NCBI GenBank assembly: GCA_023434095.1
Contig: JAEYTJ010000232.1
Span: 1-10,108 of the forward strand
DNA from: Pseudomonadota bacterium
GTDB lineage: Bacteria > Pseudomonadota > Alphaproteobacteria > Rhizobiales > Xanthobacteraceae
Reading direction: 5' to 3'
DNA: 10,108 nt
In this document: piece by piece, positions 1 to 7,218 of the stretch
Layout of the letters: every line of letters begins with the position of its first letter
How positions within the stretch are numbered: the first letter of the stretch is position 1
The notes under the pieces: generated by a model
Database searches by the model: none
Told to the model about the DNA's origin: nothing
What the model saw: the letters and a program-made list of their open reading frames with translations, nothing else
Position numbers and translations under genes: made by a program

Positions 1-2090
1 ACCAGTTCCGGCGTGTAGCCGACGAACCAGGCGTCCTTTTCCTCGTTGGTGGTGCCGGTCTTGCCGGCGATCGGCTTGCCCAGCACCTTCAGCGCCGTGC
101 CGGTGCCGCGCTGCACCACGCCCTCCAGCATCGAGGTGATCTGGTAGGCGGTCATCGGGTCGAGCACCTGCTCGCGCCGGTCGACCAGCACCGGCTCGCT
201 CTGGCCGGACCAGCCGGCGGCGTCGCAGCCGCGGCACTCTCGCTCGTCGTGACGGTAGATGGTCTTGCCGTAGCGGTCCTGGATGCGGTCGACCAGCGTC
301 GGCTTGATGCGCTTGCCGCCATTGGCGAACATCGAATAGCCGCCAGCCATGCGCAGCGCGGTGGTCTCGCCCGCGCCGAGCGACATGGAGAGCACCGGAA
401 GCAGGTTGTCGGAAACGCCGAACCGCTTGGCATATTCGACGATGAGCGGCATGCCGAGGTCGTTCGCCAGCCGCACCGTCATCACGTTGCGCGACTGCTC
501 GATGCCGAAGCGCAGCGTCTGCGGGCCGTAGAACTTGCCGGAATAGTTCTCCGGCCGCCACGTCGCCTGCCCCGCCTGCGCCAGTTCGAACGGCGCGTCC
601 ATGATGACGCTGGAGGGCGTGTAGCCATTGTCGATGGCTGCCGCATAGACGTAGGGCTTGAAGGACGAGCCCGGCTGGCGCTGGGCCTGTGTGGCGCGGT
701 TGAACTGGCTCTCGTCGAAGGAGAAGCCGCCGGCCATGGCGAGCACGCGCCCGGTCGAGGGGTCCATCGCCACCAGCGCGCCCTCGATCTGCGGCTGCTG
801 GCGCAGGCGCCACTGGTCGGGCTTGCCGTCCACCGGCTCGACATAGACGACGTCGCCCGGCTTGAGCACGCCGGCCACGCCGCCCTTCGCGTTGCGGATC
901 GCCCATTTGGCGCCGTCCGCGGTGATCATGCCGACATCGCGCTGCGAGCTGAGCGTCCCGGAACGGTCGCGCTGCGGCTGCAGGCCGATGCGCGCGCCCT
1001 TGGCGTCGGAGTCGAGGACGACCGCGAGGCGCCAGGGAATGTCGGTGAAGGTGCGCACATCGGCGAGCCGCGCGCCCCAGTCGCCGGTCGTCTCGATGCG
1101 GGTGACCGGGCCGCGGAAGCCGCGCTGCTCGTCATAGCGGGTCAGGCCGTCGAGCAGGGCCTGCTTGGCATATTGCTGAAGCTTGGGGTTGAGCGTGGTG
1201 CGCACCGAAAGGCCGCCGCCATACAGCTTGTCCTCGCCGTAGCGCTCGAAGATCTCGCGGCGCACTTCCTCGGCGAAATACTCGGCGGAGAAGATATGGG
1301 CACCGGTCGGTCGCACGGTGACGTCGAGGCCGGTCTTCTTGGCCTCCTCGGCCTGCTGCTCGGTGATGTAGCCGTTCTCGGCCATGCGGTCGATCACCCA
1401 GTTGCGGCGCTCGACGGCGGCGTCGTGGCGGCGGAACGGGTGGTAATTGTTCGGGCCCTTGGGCAGGGCAGCGAGATAGGCGGCTTCGGCGATGGTCAGC
1501 TCGGACACCGACTTGTCGAAATAGAGCAGCGAAGCGGCGGCGACGCCATAGGAGCCGATGCCGAGATAGATCTCGTTCAGATAGAGTTCGAGAATCTTGT
1601 CCTTGGAATAGGCGCGCTCCATGCGCAGCGCGAGCAGCGCCTCCTTCACCTTGCGGTCGATCGAGACCTCGTTGGTCAGCAGGAAGTTCTTCGCCACCTG
1701 CTGGGTGATGGTGGACGCGCCCTGCGGGCGGCGGCCGGAGCCGTAATTCTGCAGGAAGGCATAGGCGGCGCGGCCGATACCGGTGAGGTCGATGCCGCCA
1801 TGGGAATAGAAGTTCTTGTCCTCCGCCGAGATGAAGGCTTCCTTCACCAGCGGCGGAATGTTCTGGATCGGCAGGTACAGCCGGCGCTCGCGGGCATATT
1901 CGGCCAGCAGCGAACCGTCCGTGGCGTGCACGCGGGTCATCACCGGCGGCTCATAGTTCTGCAGCTGGCTGTAATCCGGCAGGTCCTGCGAGAATTTCCA
2001 CGCGAAATAGCCGGCCACCGCCCCGCCGACCACGAAGACGATCGTGCCCAGCGCGAACATGAAACCCAGAAACCGCAGAAGCAGCCGCAT
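1..2090 (-). CDS. mrcA: Penicillin-binding protein 1A, bifunctional transglycosylase/transpeptidase (3' end cut off by the window)
   Basis: Inner-membrane, periplasm-facing peptidoglycan synthase that polymerises lipid II into glycan strands and cross-links the peptides. The visible 696 residues begin with a short cytoplasmic start (MRLLLRF) and one membrane anchor at about residues 5-28. A GT51 glycosyltransferase domain follows at about 60-235, with the EDKNFYSHGG motif (catalytic Glu90). An OB-like insert lies at about 330-440. The transpeptidase has all three penicillin-binding motifs: SSFK (nucleophile Ser475), SRN (Ser533/Asn535) and KTGTT (Lys677). The C-terminus, probably 100-150 residues by family length, lies off the left edge. 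ATG at 2090 is chosen because it gives the usual short N-terminus before the anchor; only a weak G-rich stretch precedes it, and an in-frame GTG further upstream is possible. A Cys-x-x-Cys (Cys619/Cys622) sits before KTGTT. The gene is tandem to amiC, and prfB often follows in relatives, but that lies outside the window. Confidence 0.96.
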   Translation of the reverse strand, partial: MRLLLRFLGFMFALGTIVFVVGGAVAGYFAWKFSQDLPDYSQLQNYEPPVMTRVHATDGSLLAEYARERRLYLPIQNIPPLVKEAFISAEDKNFYSHGGIDLTGIGRAAYAFLQNYGSGRRPQGASTITQQVAKNFLLTNEVSIDRKVKEALLALRMERAYSKDKILELYLNEIYLGIGSYGVAAASLLYFDKSVSELTIAEAAYLAALPKGPNNYHPFRRHDAAVERRNWVIDRMAENGYITEQQAEEAKKTGLDVTVRPTGAHIFSAEYFAEEVRREIFERYGEDKLYGGGLSVRTTLNPKLQQYAKQALLDGLTRYDEQRGFRGPVTRIETTGDWGARLADVRTFTDIPWRLAVVLDSDAKGARIGLQPQRDRSGTLSSQRDVGMITADGAKWAIRNAKGGVAGVLKPGDVVYVEPVDGKPDQWRLRQQPQIEGALVAMDPSTGRVLAMAGGFSFDESQFNRATQAQRQPGSSFKPYVYAAAIDNGYTPSSVIMDAPFELAQAGQATWRPENYSGKFYGPQTLRFGIEQSRNVMTVRLANDLGMPLIVEYAKRFGVSDNLLPVLSMSLGAGETTALRMAGGYSMFANGGKRIKPTLVDRIQDRYGKTIYRHDERECRGCDAAGWSGQSEPVLVDRREQVLDPMTAYQITSMLEGVVQRGTGTALKVLGKPIAGKTGTTNEEKDAWFVGYTPEL

Positions 2091-2207
2091 GCGGCCAGGC
2101 CCCCATAAGCTGAGGACGCCACCGCGCCCCAGCACGATGCGAGTCCAGTGTCGGTCGTCGCCCTAAGGGCAGCGTGTGCGCGGCAACTATGGCCTAATCG
2201 CGACCGT

Positions 2208-3497
2208 TCAAGGCCCGGTCGCGGCCAAGGGATCACCGCCCGTCCGGCCAGCACTGGCCGGGAGCGCCACGGGAGTACCCTCGACGGGTCCCTGAGCGGC
2301 GAAATAAGCGTCGATCGCCGCAACCATGGCCTCGGTTACACTAGCCTGCCACGCGGCCGATGTCATGAGTTCGAGGTCCTTGGCACTGGAAAGATAGCCG
2401 AGTTCGAACAGCACGGAGGGCACGTCGGGCGCCTTCAGCACCTTGAAACCCGCCGATTTCAGTGGCGATTTGTGCATTCGCGCCACGCCGCTGACGCTGC
2501 CGGCGAGGCTGCGGGCGAACAGCGCGGAAAAGTTGCGCGTCTCACGCTGGGCGAGGTCGAACAGGATGCCCGCGACGTCTGCCGGCTCCTCGGAAAGATC
2601 GATTCCGGCGATGAGATCCGCCTTGTTTTCCGCGTCCGCCAGACGCTGCGATTCGGCGTCGGAGGCGCGGTCGGAGATGGTGTAGATGGTCGCGCCGCGC
2701 ACGTCGCCGTCCTTCGACCCCAGCGAATCAGCGTGCAGCGAGATGAACAGCTTGGCGCCGCTCTCGCGGGCGAAGCGCACCCGCTGGCCGAGCGAGACAT
2801 AGGTGTCCTTGGTGCGGGTCATCAGCACCCGGTAGCGGTCCGTCTCGTGCAGCTTCCGCTCCAGCTGGCGGGCGATGACCAGCACGAGCTGCTTCTCGTT
2901 GACGCCGAACTTGGCGTTCACCGCCCCGGAATCGATGCCGCCATGGCCGGGATCGAGCACGATGAGCGGGCGCGTGTCGCCGGCGATGGCGGCCTCGGCC
3001 CGGGGCATTTCCGGCTGCTCGACGGCGCGCTGGGGGGCCGCCGCTGCCTGAAGGAAGCTGGCGCGGTCGGTCTTGACGAGATCGATGACGAGCCGCGCCG
3101 GCTGGTCGTCCATGGGATCGAGCACGAAGGCCTTGTCGACCTTCACCGGGGCCGTCACGTCGAGCACGATGCGTGCCTTGCCCGGCGCGAACAGCCCGAA
3201 GCGGTAGGCGGAGACGAGGCCCCGCCCCTCCTGCCCGGCCGAGGCCGGCAGCGCGAAGATGACGTCGGGAATGTCGACCACCACGCGGTAGGGGTCGGCA
3301 AGGGTGAAGGCGCCGAGCGGCACCGAGCGCGAGAGGTCGATCACCAGGCGCGTGCGCTGGTCGTCGCCGGCGAGGCGCGCGTCGCTCGCCACCACCGGGG
3401 CGCCGGCGCCGGCGGCATGGGACGTGGAGAACCACGCCGGCAGCAGCGCAAGCGCCGCGGCGAGCCCGATTCTCCGCAAACCCCTAGGCCACGCCAT
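2208..3497 (-). CDS. amiC: N-acetylmuramoyl-L-alanine amidase with AMIN domain (AmiC-like)
   Basis: Zinc amidase that cleaves the amide bond between N-acetylmuramic acid and L-alanine of the stem peptide. AmiC-type enzymes act in the periplasm, mostly in daughter-cell separation. The 429-residue product has a signal peptide (MAWPRGLRRIGLAAALALL, with Ala-rich cleavage region near residues 27-31). An AMIN domain, which targets the enzyme to septum or peptidoglycan, spans about 40-145, followed by a Gln/Ala/Pro linker. The Amidase_3 domain at about 178-400 has the expected zinc and catalytic residues: His185 in LDPGHGGIDSG, Glu201 in NEKQLV, His255 in SLHADS and Glu365 in VLFELGYLSS. A Pro/Gly/Ala tail of about 30 residues ends it. 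The ORF stays open 19 codons further upstream (ATG at 3554), but 3497 puts the signal peptide at the N-terminus and has a GAGAGG ribosome site 9 nt ahead. It is divergent from rne and 117 nt upstream of mrcA. The Arg-Arg pair in the signal is only weakly Tat-like. Confidence 0.95.
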   Translation of the reverse strand: MAWPRGLRRIGLAAALALLPAWFSTSHAAGAGAPVVASDARLAGDDQRTRLVIDLSRSVPLGAFTLADPYRVVVDIPDVIFALPASAGQEGRGLVSAYRFGLFAPGKARIVLDVTAPVKVDKAFVLDPMDDQPARLVIDLVKTDRASFLQAAAAPQRAVEQPEMPRAEAAIAGDTRPLIVLDPGHGGIDSGAVNAKFGVNEKQLVLVIARQLERKLHETDRYRVLMTRTKDTYVSLGQRVRFARESGAKLFISLHADSLGSKDGDVRGATIYTISDRASDAESQRLADAENKADLIAGIDLSEEPADVAGILFDLAQRETRNFSALFARSLAGSVSGVARMHKSPLKSAGFKVLKAPDVPSVLFELGYLSSAKDLELMTSAAWQASVTEAMVAAIDAYFAAQGPVEGTPVALPASAGRTGGDPLAATGP

Positions 3498-3558
3498 GGC
3501 TGCCCGCCTCTCCTCATGTCCCGGCCGCCCACCACGAAGGTGGGGCGGGTGCACCGCC

Positions 3559-3587
3559 TTTCTAGCGAATTACGCAGGAAGGGTTAA
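3559..3587 (-). promoter_or_regulatory. Candidate sigma-70-type promoter for amiC (and possibly mrcA)
   Basis: On the minus strand, TTAACC (3587-3582) and TAGAAA (3564-3559) are separated by 17 bases, resembling -35 and -10 boxes. Transcription would begin near 3552, giving a leader of about 55 nt before the amiC start at 3497. These boxes lie in one of the few AT-richer patches of the intergenic region. The call rests on motif similarity and spacing only. Confidence 0.35.
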
Positions 3588-3670
3588 CCAGACCTTGCGC
3601 CCGGCCCCGCTTCGCCCGGCCGCCGTGGCCTGCGGGCAACGCGGCGGGCGCGGCGTGTCGGACGCGATCC

Positions 3671-3700
3671 TTGCCAAATCGGCACGCATGCCGCTATTAA
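3671..3700 (+). promoter_or_regulatory. Candidate sigma-70-type promoter for rne
   Basis: TTGCCA (3671-3676) is followed after 17 bases by CTATTA (3694-3699), or after 18 by TATTAA. This is close to the alphaproteobacterial housekeeping pattern TTGAC-N17/18-CTATA. Initiation would fall near 3706 and leave a leader of about 545 nt before the rne start. No other pair of boxes as good was seen between here and the gene. It is a motif-based prediction only. Confidence 0.4.
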
Positions 3701-3962
3701 GAGCACGCATATGGTTCGCATTCCGGTCGCTCGTCGACGTCCGGCTTTCGCGGCCCCTGCGGCGAAGGGCTATCCAGCGATGGAGGGCCCGGCACAAGGC
3801 GCGAATTCCGTTCAGGACCCGTAGCCGTGCCTCGGCGGTCGTCATGACTGCGCGCCCGGGGGAACGCGGCCCGGTTTTGTCATTCACGAACGATCGGACG
3901 CAGGGTCCCCGCGCGGCGCATTTCGCCGTGTCGTACCCGGCGGTTAAGCGACCATGTGACGT

Positions 3963-3989
3963 GAGCCGGATCGCGCGCGGTCGCGGCTC
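3963..3989 (+). promoter_or_regulatory. GC-rich hairpin in the putative rne leader
   Basis: GAGCCG (3963-3968) pairs with CGGCTC (3984-3989). GATCG (3969-3973) continues the stem with CGGTC (3978-3982), leaving one bulged G at 3983 and a 4-base loop. The stem has 11 pairs including one G-U. No T-run follows, so it is not an intrinsic terminator. In such GC-rich DNA some hairpins arise by chance, so a function is unproven. Confidence 0.3.
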
Positions 3990-4202
3990 GCCCTGTTCGG
4001 TCGTGTAAGGACGGCAACCAACGATGATGCGTCAGCCGGCAAGTGTGGGTCTCGTGCGAAAGGCGGTTCTCCGCTGCGTGCGTGCCCGCAGGCCCGCGAC
4101 CTGCGCACCGCGTCGGCGCCCCGCCTGCGAGGCTCCCCGTCCTGCCCGCCGCATCCCCTTCGCGCTTTCAGGTTCCGCTTACTGGCACGGCCCCAGCCGT
4201 CC

Positions 4203-4220
4203 GGCGTCGCTGGCGACGTC
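4203..4220 (+). promoter_or_regulatory. Hairpin 30 nt upstream of the rne start codon
   Basis: GGCGTCG (4203-4209) and CGACGTC (4214-4220) form a 7-bp stem with one G-U pair and a CTGG loop. It ends 30 bases before the rne ATG and about 21 bases before the GAGAG ribosome-binding sequence (4242-4246). That position could affect ribosome access or act as an RNase E recognition element, which is an inference from location alone. Confidence 0.3.
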
Positions 4221-4250
4221 GACGCGGCCGCTGCCCCATATGAGAGTTCA

Positions 4251-7052
4251 ATGGCCAACAAGATGCTCATCGACGCCACCCATCCCGAGGAGACTCGGGT
4301 GGTGGTGGTGCGCGGCAACCGAGTCGAGGAATTCGACTTCGAGGCCGCCAACCGCAAGCCGCTGCGCGGCAACATCTACCTCGCCAAGGTCACGCGGGTA
4401 GAGCCCTCCCTCCAGGCCGCCTTCGTCGAATACGGCGGCAACCGGCATGGCTTCCTCGCCTTCAGCGAGATCCATCCCGACTATTACCAGATCCCGGTCG
4501 CCGACCGGCAGGCCCTGCTCGCCGAGGAAGAGCGCCAGCAGCGGCGCGACGCCGAGGCCGAGAACGAGGACAAGCCCAAGGGCCGCCCCCGCCGGGCGCG
4601 CGGCGCGGCCAAGGCCGCCGAGGGCGACGAGAGCGTTTCCGAAGAGACAACGGCCGAAGCGTCCGGCGAGACCGAGGGCGAGCCCGCCCCCGCGCGCCGC
4701 TCGCGCCGCCGCCGTCCCTCCGATGAAGAGGGCGGTGGCGAGGGCGGCGAGGTCGAGGAGATCGCCGACGAGGAAGAGATCGTCGACGAGGTCGGCTCCG
4801 ACGACGCCATGGAAGAAATGCCGGAGCGCGCCCCGCCGCGCGGCCGGGCCCGCACCTACAAGATCCAGGAAGTCATCAAGCGCCGGCAGGTGATGCTGGT
4901 GCAGGTGGTCAAGGAAGAACGCGGCAACAAGGGCGCGGCGCTCACCACCTATCTCTCGCTCGCCGGCCGCTATTCCGTGCTGATGCCCAACACCGCGCGC
5001 GGCGGCGGCATCTCCCGCAAGATCACCTCGGCCGAGGACCGCAAGCGGCTGAAGGAGGTCGCTTCCGACCTCGAAGTGCCGGAGGGCATGGGCGTCATCC
5101 TGCGCACGGCCGGCGCCAACCGCACCAAGCCGGAGATCAAGCGCGACTTCGAGTATCTGCTGCGCCTGTGGGAGAATGTGCGCGAGCTCACCCTCGGCTC
5201 GACCGCGCCGTCGCTGGTCTATGAGGAAGGCTCGCTGATCAAGCGCTCCATCCGCGACCTCTACAACAAGGACATCGACGAAGTCCTGGTTGCCGGCGAG
5301 GAGGGCTATCGCGAGGCCAAGGACTTCATGCGCATGCTCATGCCGAGCCATGCGAAGAACGTGAAGGTCTACAAGGACCTTCAGCCGGTGTTCACCCGCT
5401 TCGGGGTGGAAAGCCAGCTCGACGCGATGTTCCTGCCGCAGGTGCAGCTGCGCTCCGGCGGCTACCTCGTGATCAACCCGACCGAGGCGCTGGTCTCCAT
5501 CGACGTGAACTCCGGGCGCTCGACCCGCGAGCACAATATCGAAGACACCGCGCTCAAGACCAATCTGGAGGCCGCCGAGGAGGTGGCCCGCCAGCTGCGC
5601 CTGCGCGACCTTGCCGGCCTCGTCGTCATCGACTTCATCGACATGGACGAGAAGCGCAACAACCGGGCGGTCGAGCGCAAGCTGAAGGAATGCCTGAAGA
5701 ACGACCGCGCCCGCATCCAACTCGGCCGCATCTCGCATTTCGGCCTGATGGAAATGAGCCGCCAGCGCATCCGCACCGGCGTGCTCGAATCCTCCACCGA
5801 GGTGTGCCCGCACTGCGGCGGCACCGGCCATGTGCGCTCCTCGGCCTCGGTCGCGCTGCAGATGCTGCGCGGCGCCGAGGACATCCTCCAGCGTTCGAAC
5901 ACGCATAACCTCATCATCCGCACCCGCGCCGAGAACGCGCTCTACGTGCTCAACCACAAGCGCGCGCATCTGCACGAGCTGGAAGAGCGCTTCGGCGTGT
6001 TGATCACCATCGCGGCGGACTCGACGCTGACCGGGCTCACCCCCTTCGCCATCGACAAGGGCGAGGCGGTGCCGAACCCGATCCCGCTGCCGCGCCCGCC
6101 CGAGCTCGTCATCGAGCCGGAGGACGACATCGTCGGCGACGAGGCCGAGGACGAGGCGGAGAGCGAGACCGTCGCGGAGGCTGCGGCCGAATCCGAGGGC
6201 GGCGAGGACCGCACCGCGCCGGCGACCTCCTCCGGCGACCCGTCGGGCGAGGGCGGACGGCGTCGGCGCCGTCGGCGCCGTCGGCGGCGTGGCGGTGGCG
6301 CCAACGGCGAGAATGGCGAGCGCCACGCCGAGGGCGAGGCCGGTTCGGACATGTCCGGCGTCGAGTTCGAGGATGAGGGCGAGGAAGGCGACGAGCCCTC
6401 GGCCGAGGCCACGGAGACCATCGGCGAGGTGACGGTCGAGGCCGCCGCGGAGACGACCGCCGCCAACGAGCCGTCCGCAGCCGTGCCGGAAGGCGTTGCG
6501 ATCACGCCGGAGGAAGCCTCGACTGCCGCCGCGGCCGAGCCCGCCCCCGAAGAACCCGCTGCAGCGCCTGTCGAGGCGTCCCCTGCCGAGGCCGCCCCCA
6601 TCGAGGACGAGAAGCCGCGTCGCGGCCGTCGTGGCGGTCGCCGCACCAAGGCGGCAGCGGCGGAAACGGCCGATGCCCCGAGCGTCGATGCCGCGCCGGC
6701 CGAAGCCGCCGCCGAGGCTCCCGCTCCCGAAACCCCGGCGGCTGACGCCGAGGCGGCGGAAACCAAGCCGAAGCCCCGCCGCCGCCGCTCCACGGTGCGC
6801 GAGAAGGCGCCGGCCGCCGTCGAAGGCGATGCCGTGAGCGAAAGCATCGGCGCGTCCGAGGCCGCCGCACCGGAAGCTCCCGTCGCGGAAGCCGCTCCGA
6901 CCGAGCCGGCGGTTTCGGCGGAAGCGGAGGCCTCGCCCGTCGCGAACGCGCAGCCGGAGGCCACGCCCTCTCCCGCCGAACCCGCCGCTGCGCCGGAGCC
7001 GGATCGCCCGCGCCGCACCGGCTGGTGGCAGCGCAAGATCTTCGGCGAGTGA
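4251..7052 (+). CDS. rne: Ribonuclease E, endoribonuclease and RNA degradosome scaffold
   Basis: Essential single-strand-specific endoribonuclease that starts mRNA decay and processes rRNA and tRNA precursors. The 933 residues open with MLIDATHPEETRV, matching the RNase E N-terminus. An S1 RNA-binding domain follows, split by a charged insert at about 92-198, and then the 5'-sensor region (GNKGAALTTYLSLAGRY, about 226-242). The DNase I-like catalytic part has magnesium-binding Asp418 (SIDVNSG) and Asp461 (VIDFIDMD), equivalent to E. coli Asp303 and Asp346. The Zn-link CPHC (Cys519/Cys522) supports tetramer formation. From about residue 605 to the end the chain is a low-complexity Ala/Glu/Pro tail with three basic blocks (670-680, 789-800, 839-850) and a C-terminal TGWWQRKIFGE. 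In Caulobacter a C-terminal Trp-containing segment binds PNPase and the disordered tail forms ribonucleoprotein condensates; the same is inferred here. GAGAG lies 4 nt before the ATG. An intrinsic terminator follows, so rne appears monocistronic. Confidence 0.98.
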   Translation: MANKMLIDATHPEETRVVVVRGNRVEEFDFEAANRKPLRGNIYLAKVTRVEPSLQAAFVEYGGNRHGFLAFSEIHPDYYQIPVADRQALLAEEERQQRRDAEAENEDKPKGRPRRARGAAKAAEGDESVSEETTAEASGETEGEPAPARRSRRRRPSDEEGGGEGGEVEEIADEEEIVDEVGSDDAMEEMPERAPPRGRARTYKIQEVIKRRQVMLVQVVKEERGNKGAALTTYLSLAGRYSVLMPNTARGGGISRKITSAEDRKRLKEVASDLEVPEGMGVILRTAGANRTKPEIKRDFEYLLRLWENVRELTLGSTAPSLVYEEGSLIKRSIRDLYNKDIDEVLVAGEEGYREAKDFMRMLMPSHAKNVKVYKDLQPVFTRFGVESQLDAMFLPQVQLRSGGYLVINPTEALVSIDVNSGRSTREHNIEDTALKTNLEAAEEVARQLRLRDLAGLVVIDFIDMDEKRNNRAVERKLKECLKNDRARIQLGRISHFGLMEMSRQRIRTGVLESSTEVCPHCGGTGHVRSSASVALQMLRGAEDILQRSNTHNLIIRTRAENALYVLNHKRAHLHELEERFGVLITIAADSTLTGLTPFAIDKGEAVPNPIPLPRPPELVIEPEDDIVGDEAEDEAESETVAEAAAESEGGEDRTAPATSSGDPSGEGGRRRRRRRRRRRGGGANGENGERHAEGEAGSDMSGVEFEDEGEEGDEPSAEATETIGEVTVEAAAETTAANEPSAAVPEGVAITPEEASTAAAAEPAPEEPAAAPVEASPAEAAPIEDEKPRRGRRGGRRTKAAAAETADAPSVDAAPAEAAAEAPAPETPAADAEAAETKPKPRRRRSTVREKAPAAVEGDAVSESIGASEAAAPEAPVAEAAPTEPAVSAEAEASPVANAQPEATPSPAEPAAAPEPDRPRRTGWWQRKIFGE
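6261..6287 (+). repeat. 9-bp tandem repeat encoding part of an Arg run in RNase E
   Basis: CGTCGGCGC occurs twice in tandem (6261-6269, 6270-6278) and a third time with one change (6279-6287). It encodes Arg residues within an uninterrupted run of 11 arginines (residues 670-680 of RNase E). The unit is a multiple of three, so slippage would change the number of arginines without breaking the frame. Confidence 0.85.
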
Positions 7053-7109
7053 TCGTCGGCGCGTGATGCCGGCGAAGGGGCGCTGCGACGCTCCCCCGCC
7101 CCGCTCATG

Positions 7110-7140
7110 AAAACGGCGCCTCGCGGCGCCGTTTTCTTTT
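7110..7140 (+). terminator. Rho-independent terminator of rne
   Basis: A perfect 11-bp stem, AAAACGGCGCC (7110-7120) with GGCGCCGTTTT (7125-7135), encloses a TCGC tetraloop and is followed by CTTTT. It lies 57 bases after the rne stop codon. The A-tract on the 5' arm makes it symmetric enough to work weakly in the other direction, but no convergent gene reaches it. Confidence 0.92.
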
Positions 7141-7218
7141 CCGCCTGCCCGTCACGCGCCGCCGGAACCTCCGTCCGCGCGCGGGGTTGCCCTGCGACGA
7201 AAACGGGGCGCAAGCGGC

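Larger units (their letters stand above)
3498..4250 (+). other. 753-base intergenic region between amiC and rne, mostly putative rne 5' leader
   Basis: The region separates divergent amiC and rne. It holds a promoter candidate for each gene (3559-3587 minus, 3671-3700 plus) and no coding region I can support. Several open frames cross it, but they have shadow-like Arg/Pro/Ala composition and no recognisable domain. Two GC-rich hairpins are visible in the rne-proximal half (3963-3989 and 4203-4220). In E. coli, rne has a 5' leader of about 360 nt that RNase E itself binds and cleaves to control its own level. A similar role here is inferred from the length and the structured elements, not from any recognised motif. 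No tRNA or known small-RNA signature was seen. Confidence 0.5.

Noticed and set aside
249..2108. A 619-codon open frame antisense to mrcA
   Set aside because: The product is Ala/Gly/Arg/Leu/His-rich with no recognisable domain, and it mirrors mrcA, which has every catalytic motif. Long antisense frames are expected in GC-rich DNA.
2160..2170. GCCCTAAGGGC palindrome between amiC and mrcA, considered as a terminator or operator
   Set aside because: The stem is only 4 bp with no T-run, too short to support a function.
2148..3587. A 479-codon open frame antisense to amiC
   Set aside because: The opposite strand has a complete amidase with signal peptide and zinc ligands. This frame shows only His/Arg/Gly/Val-rich shadow composition.
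3581..3590. GGTTAACC considered as a CtrA binding site
   Set aside because: The full CtrA pattern TTAA-N7-TTAA is not present; only one half is found, and it serves better as part of the amiC -35 candidate.
4024..4401. An upstream frame in the rne leader that overlaps the rne start, preceded by AAGGA
   Set aside because: The product is Arg/Pro/Ala/Ser-rich with no family resemblance and it runs 150 bases into rne. The AAGGA is rather far (about 12 nt) from the ATG. Translational coupling is possible but not supported.
4248..6326. A 692-codon open frame antisense to rne
   Set aside because: It is a compositional shadow of the conserved RNase E frame, low in complexity (Leu/Ala/Gly/Asp/His) and without domain features. 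The strand is accounted for by rne.
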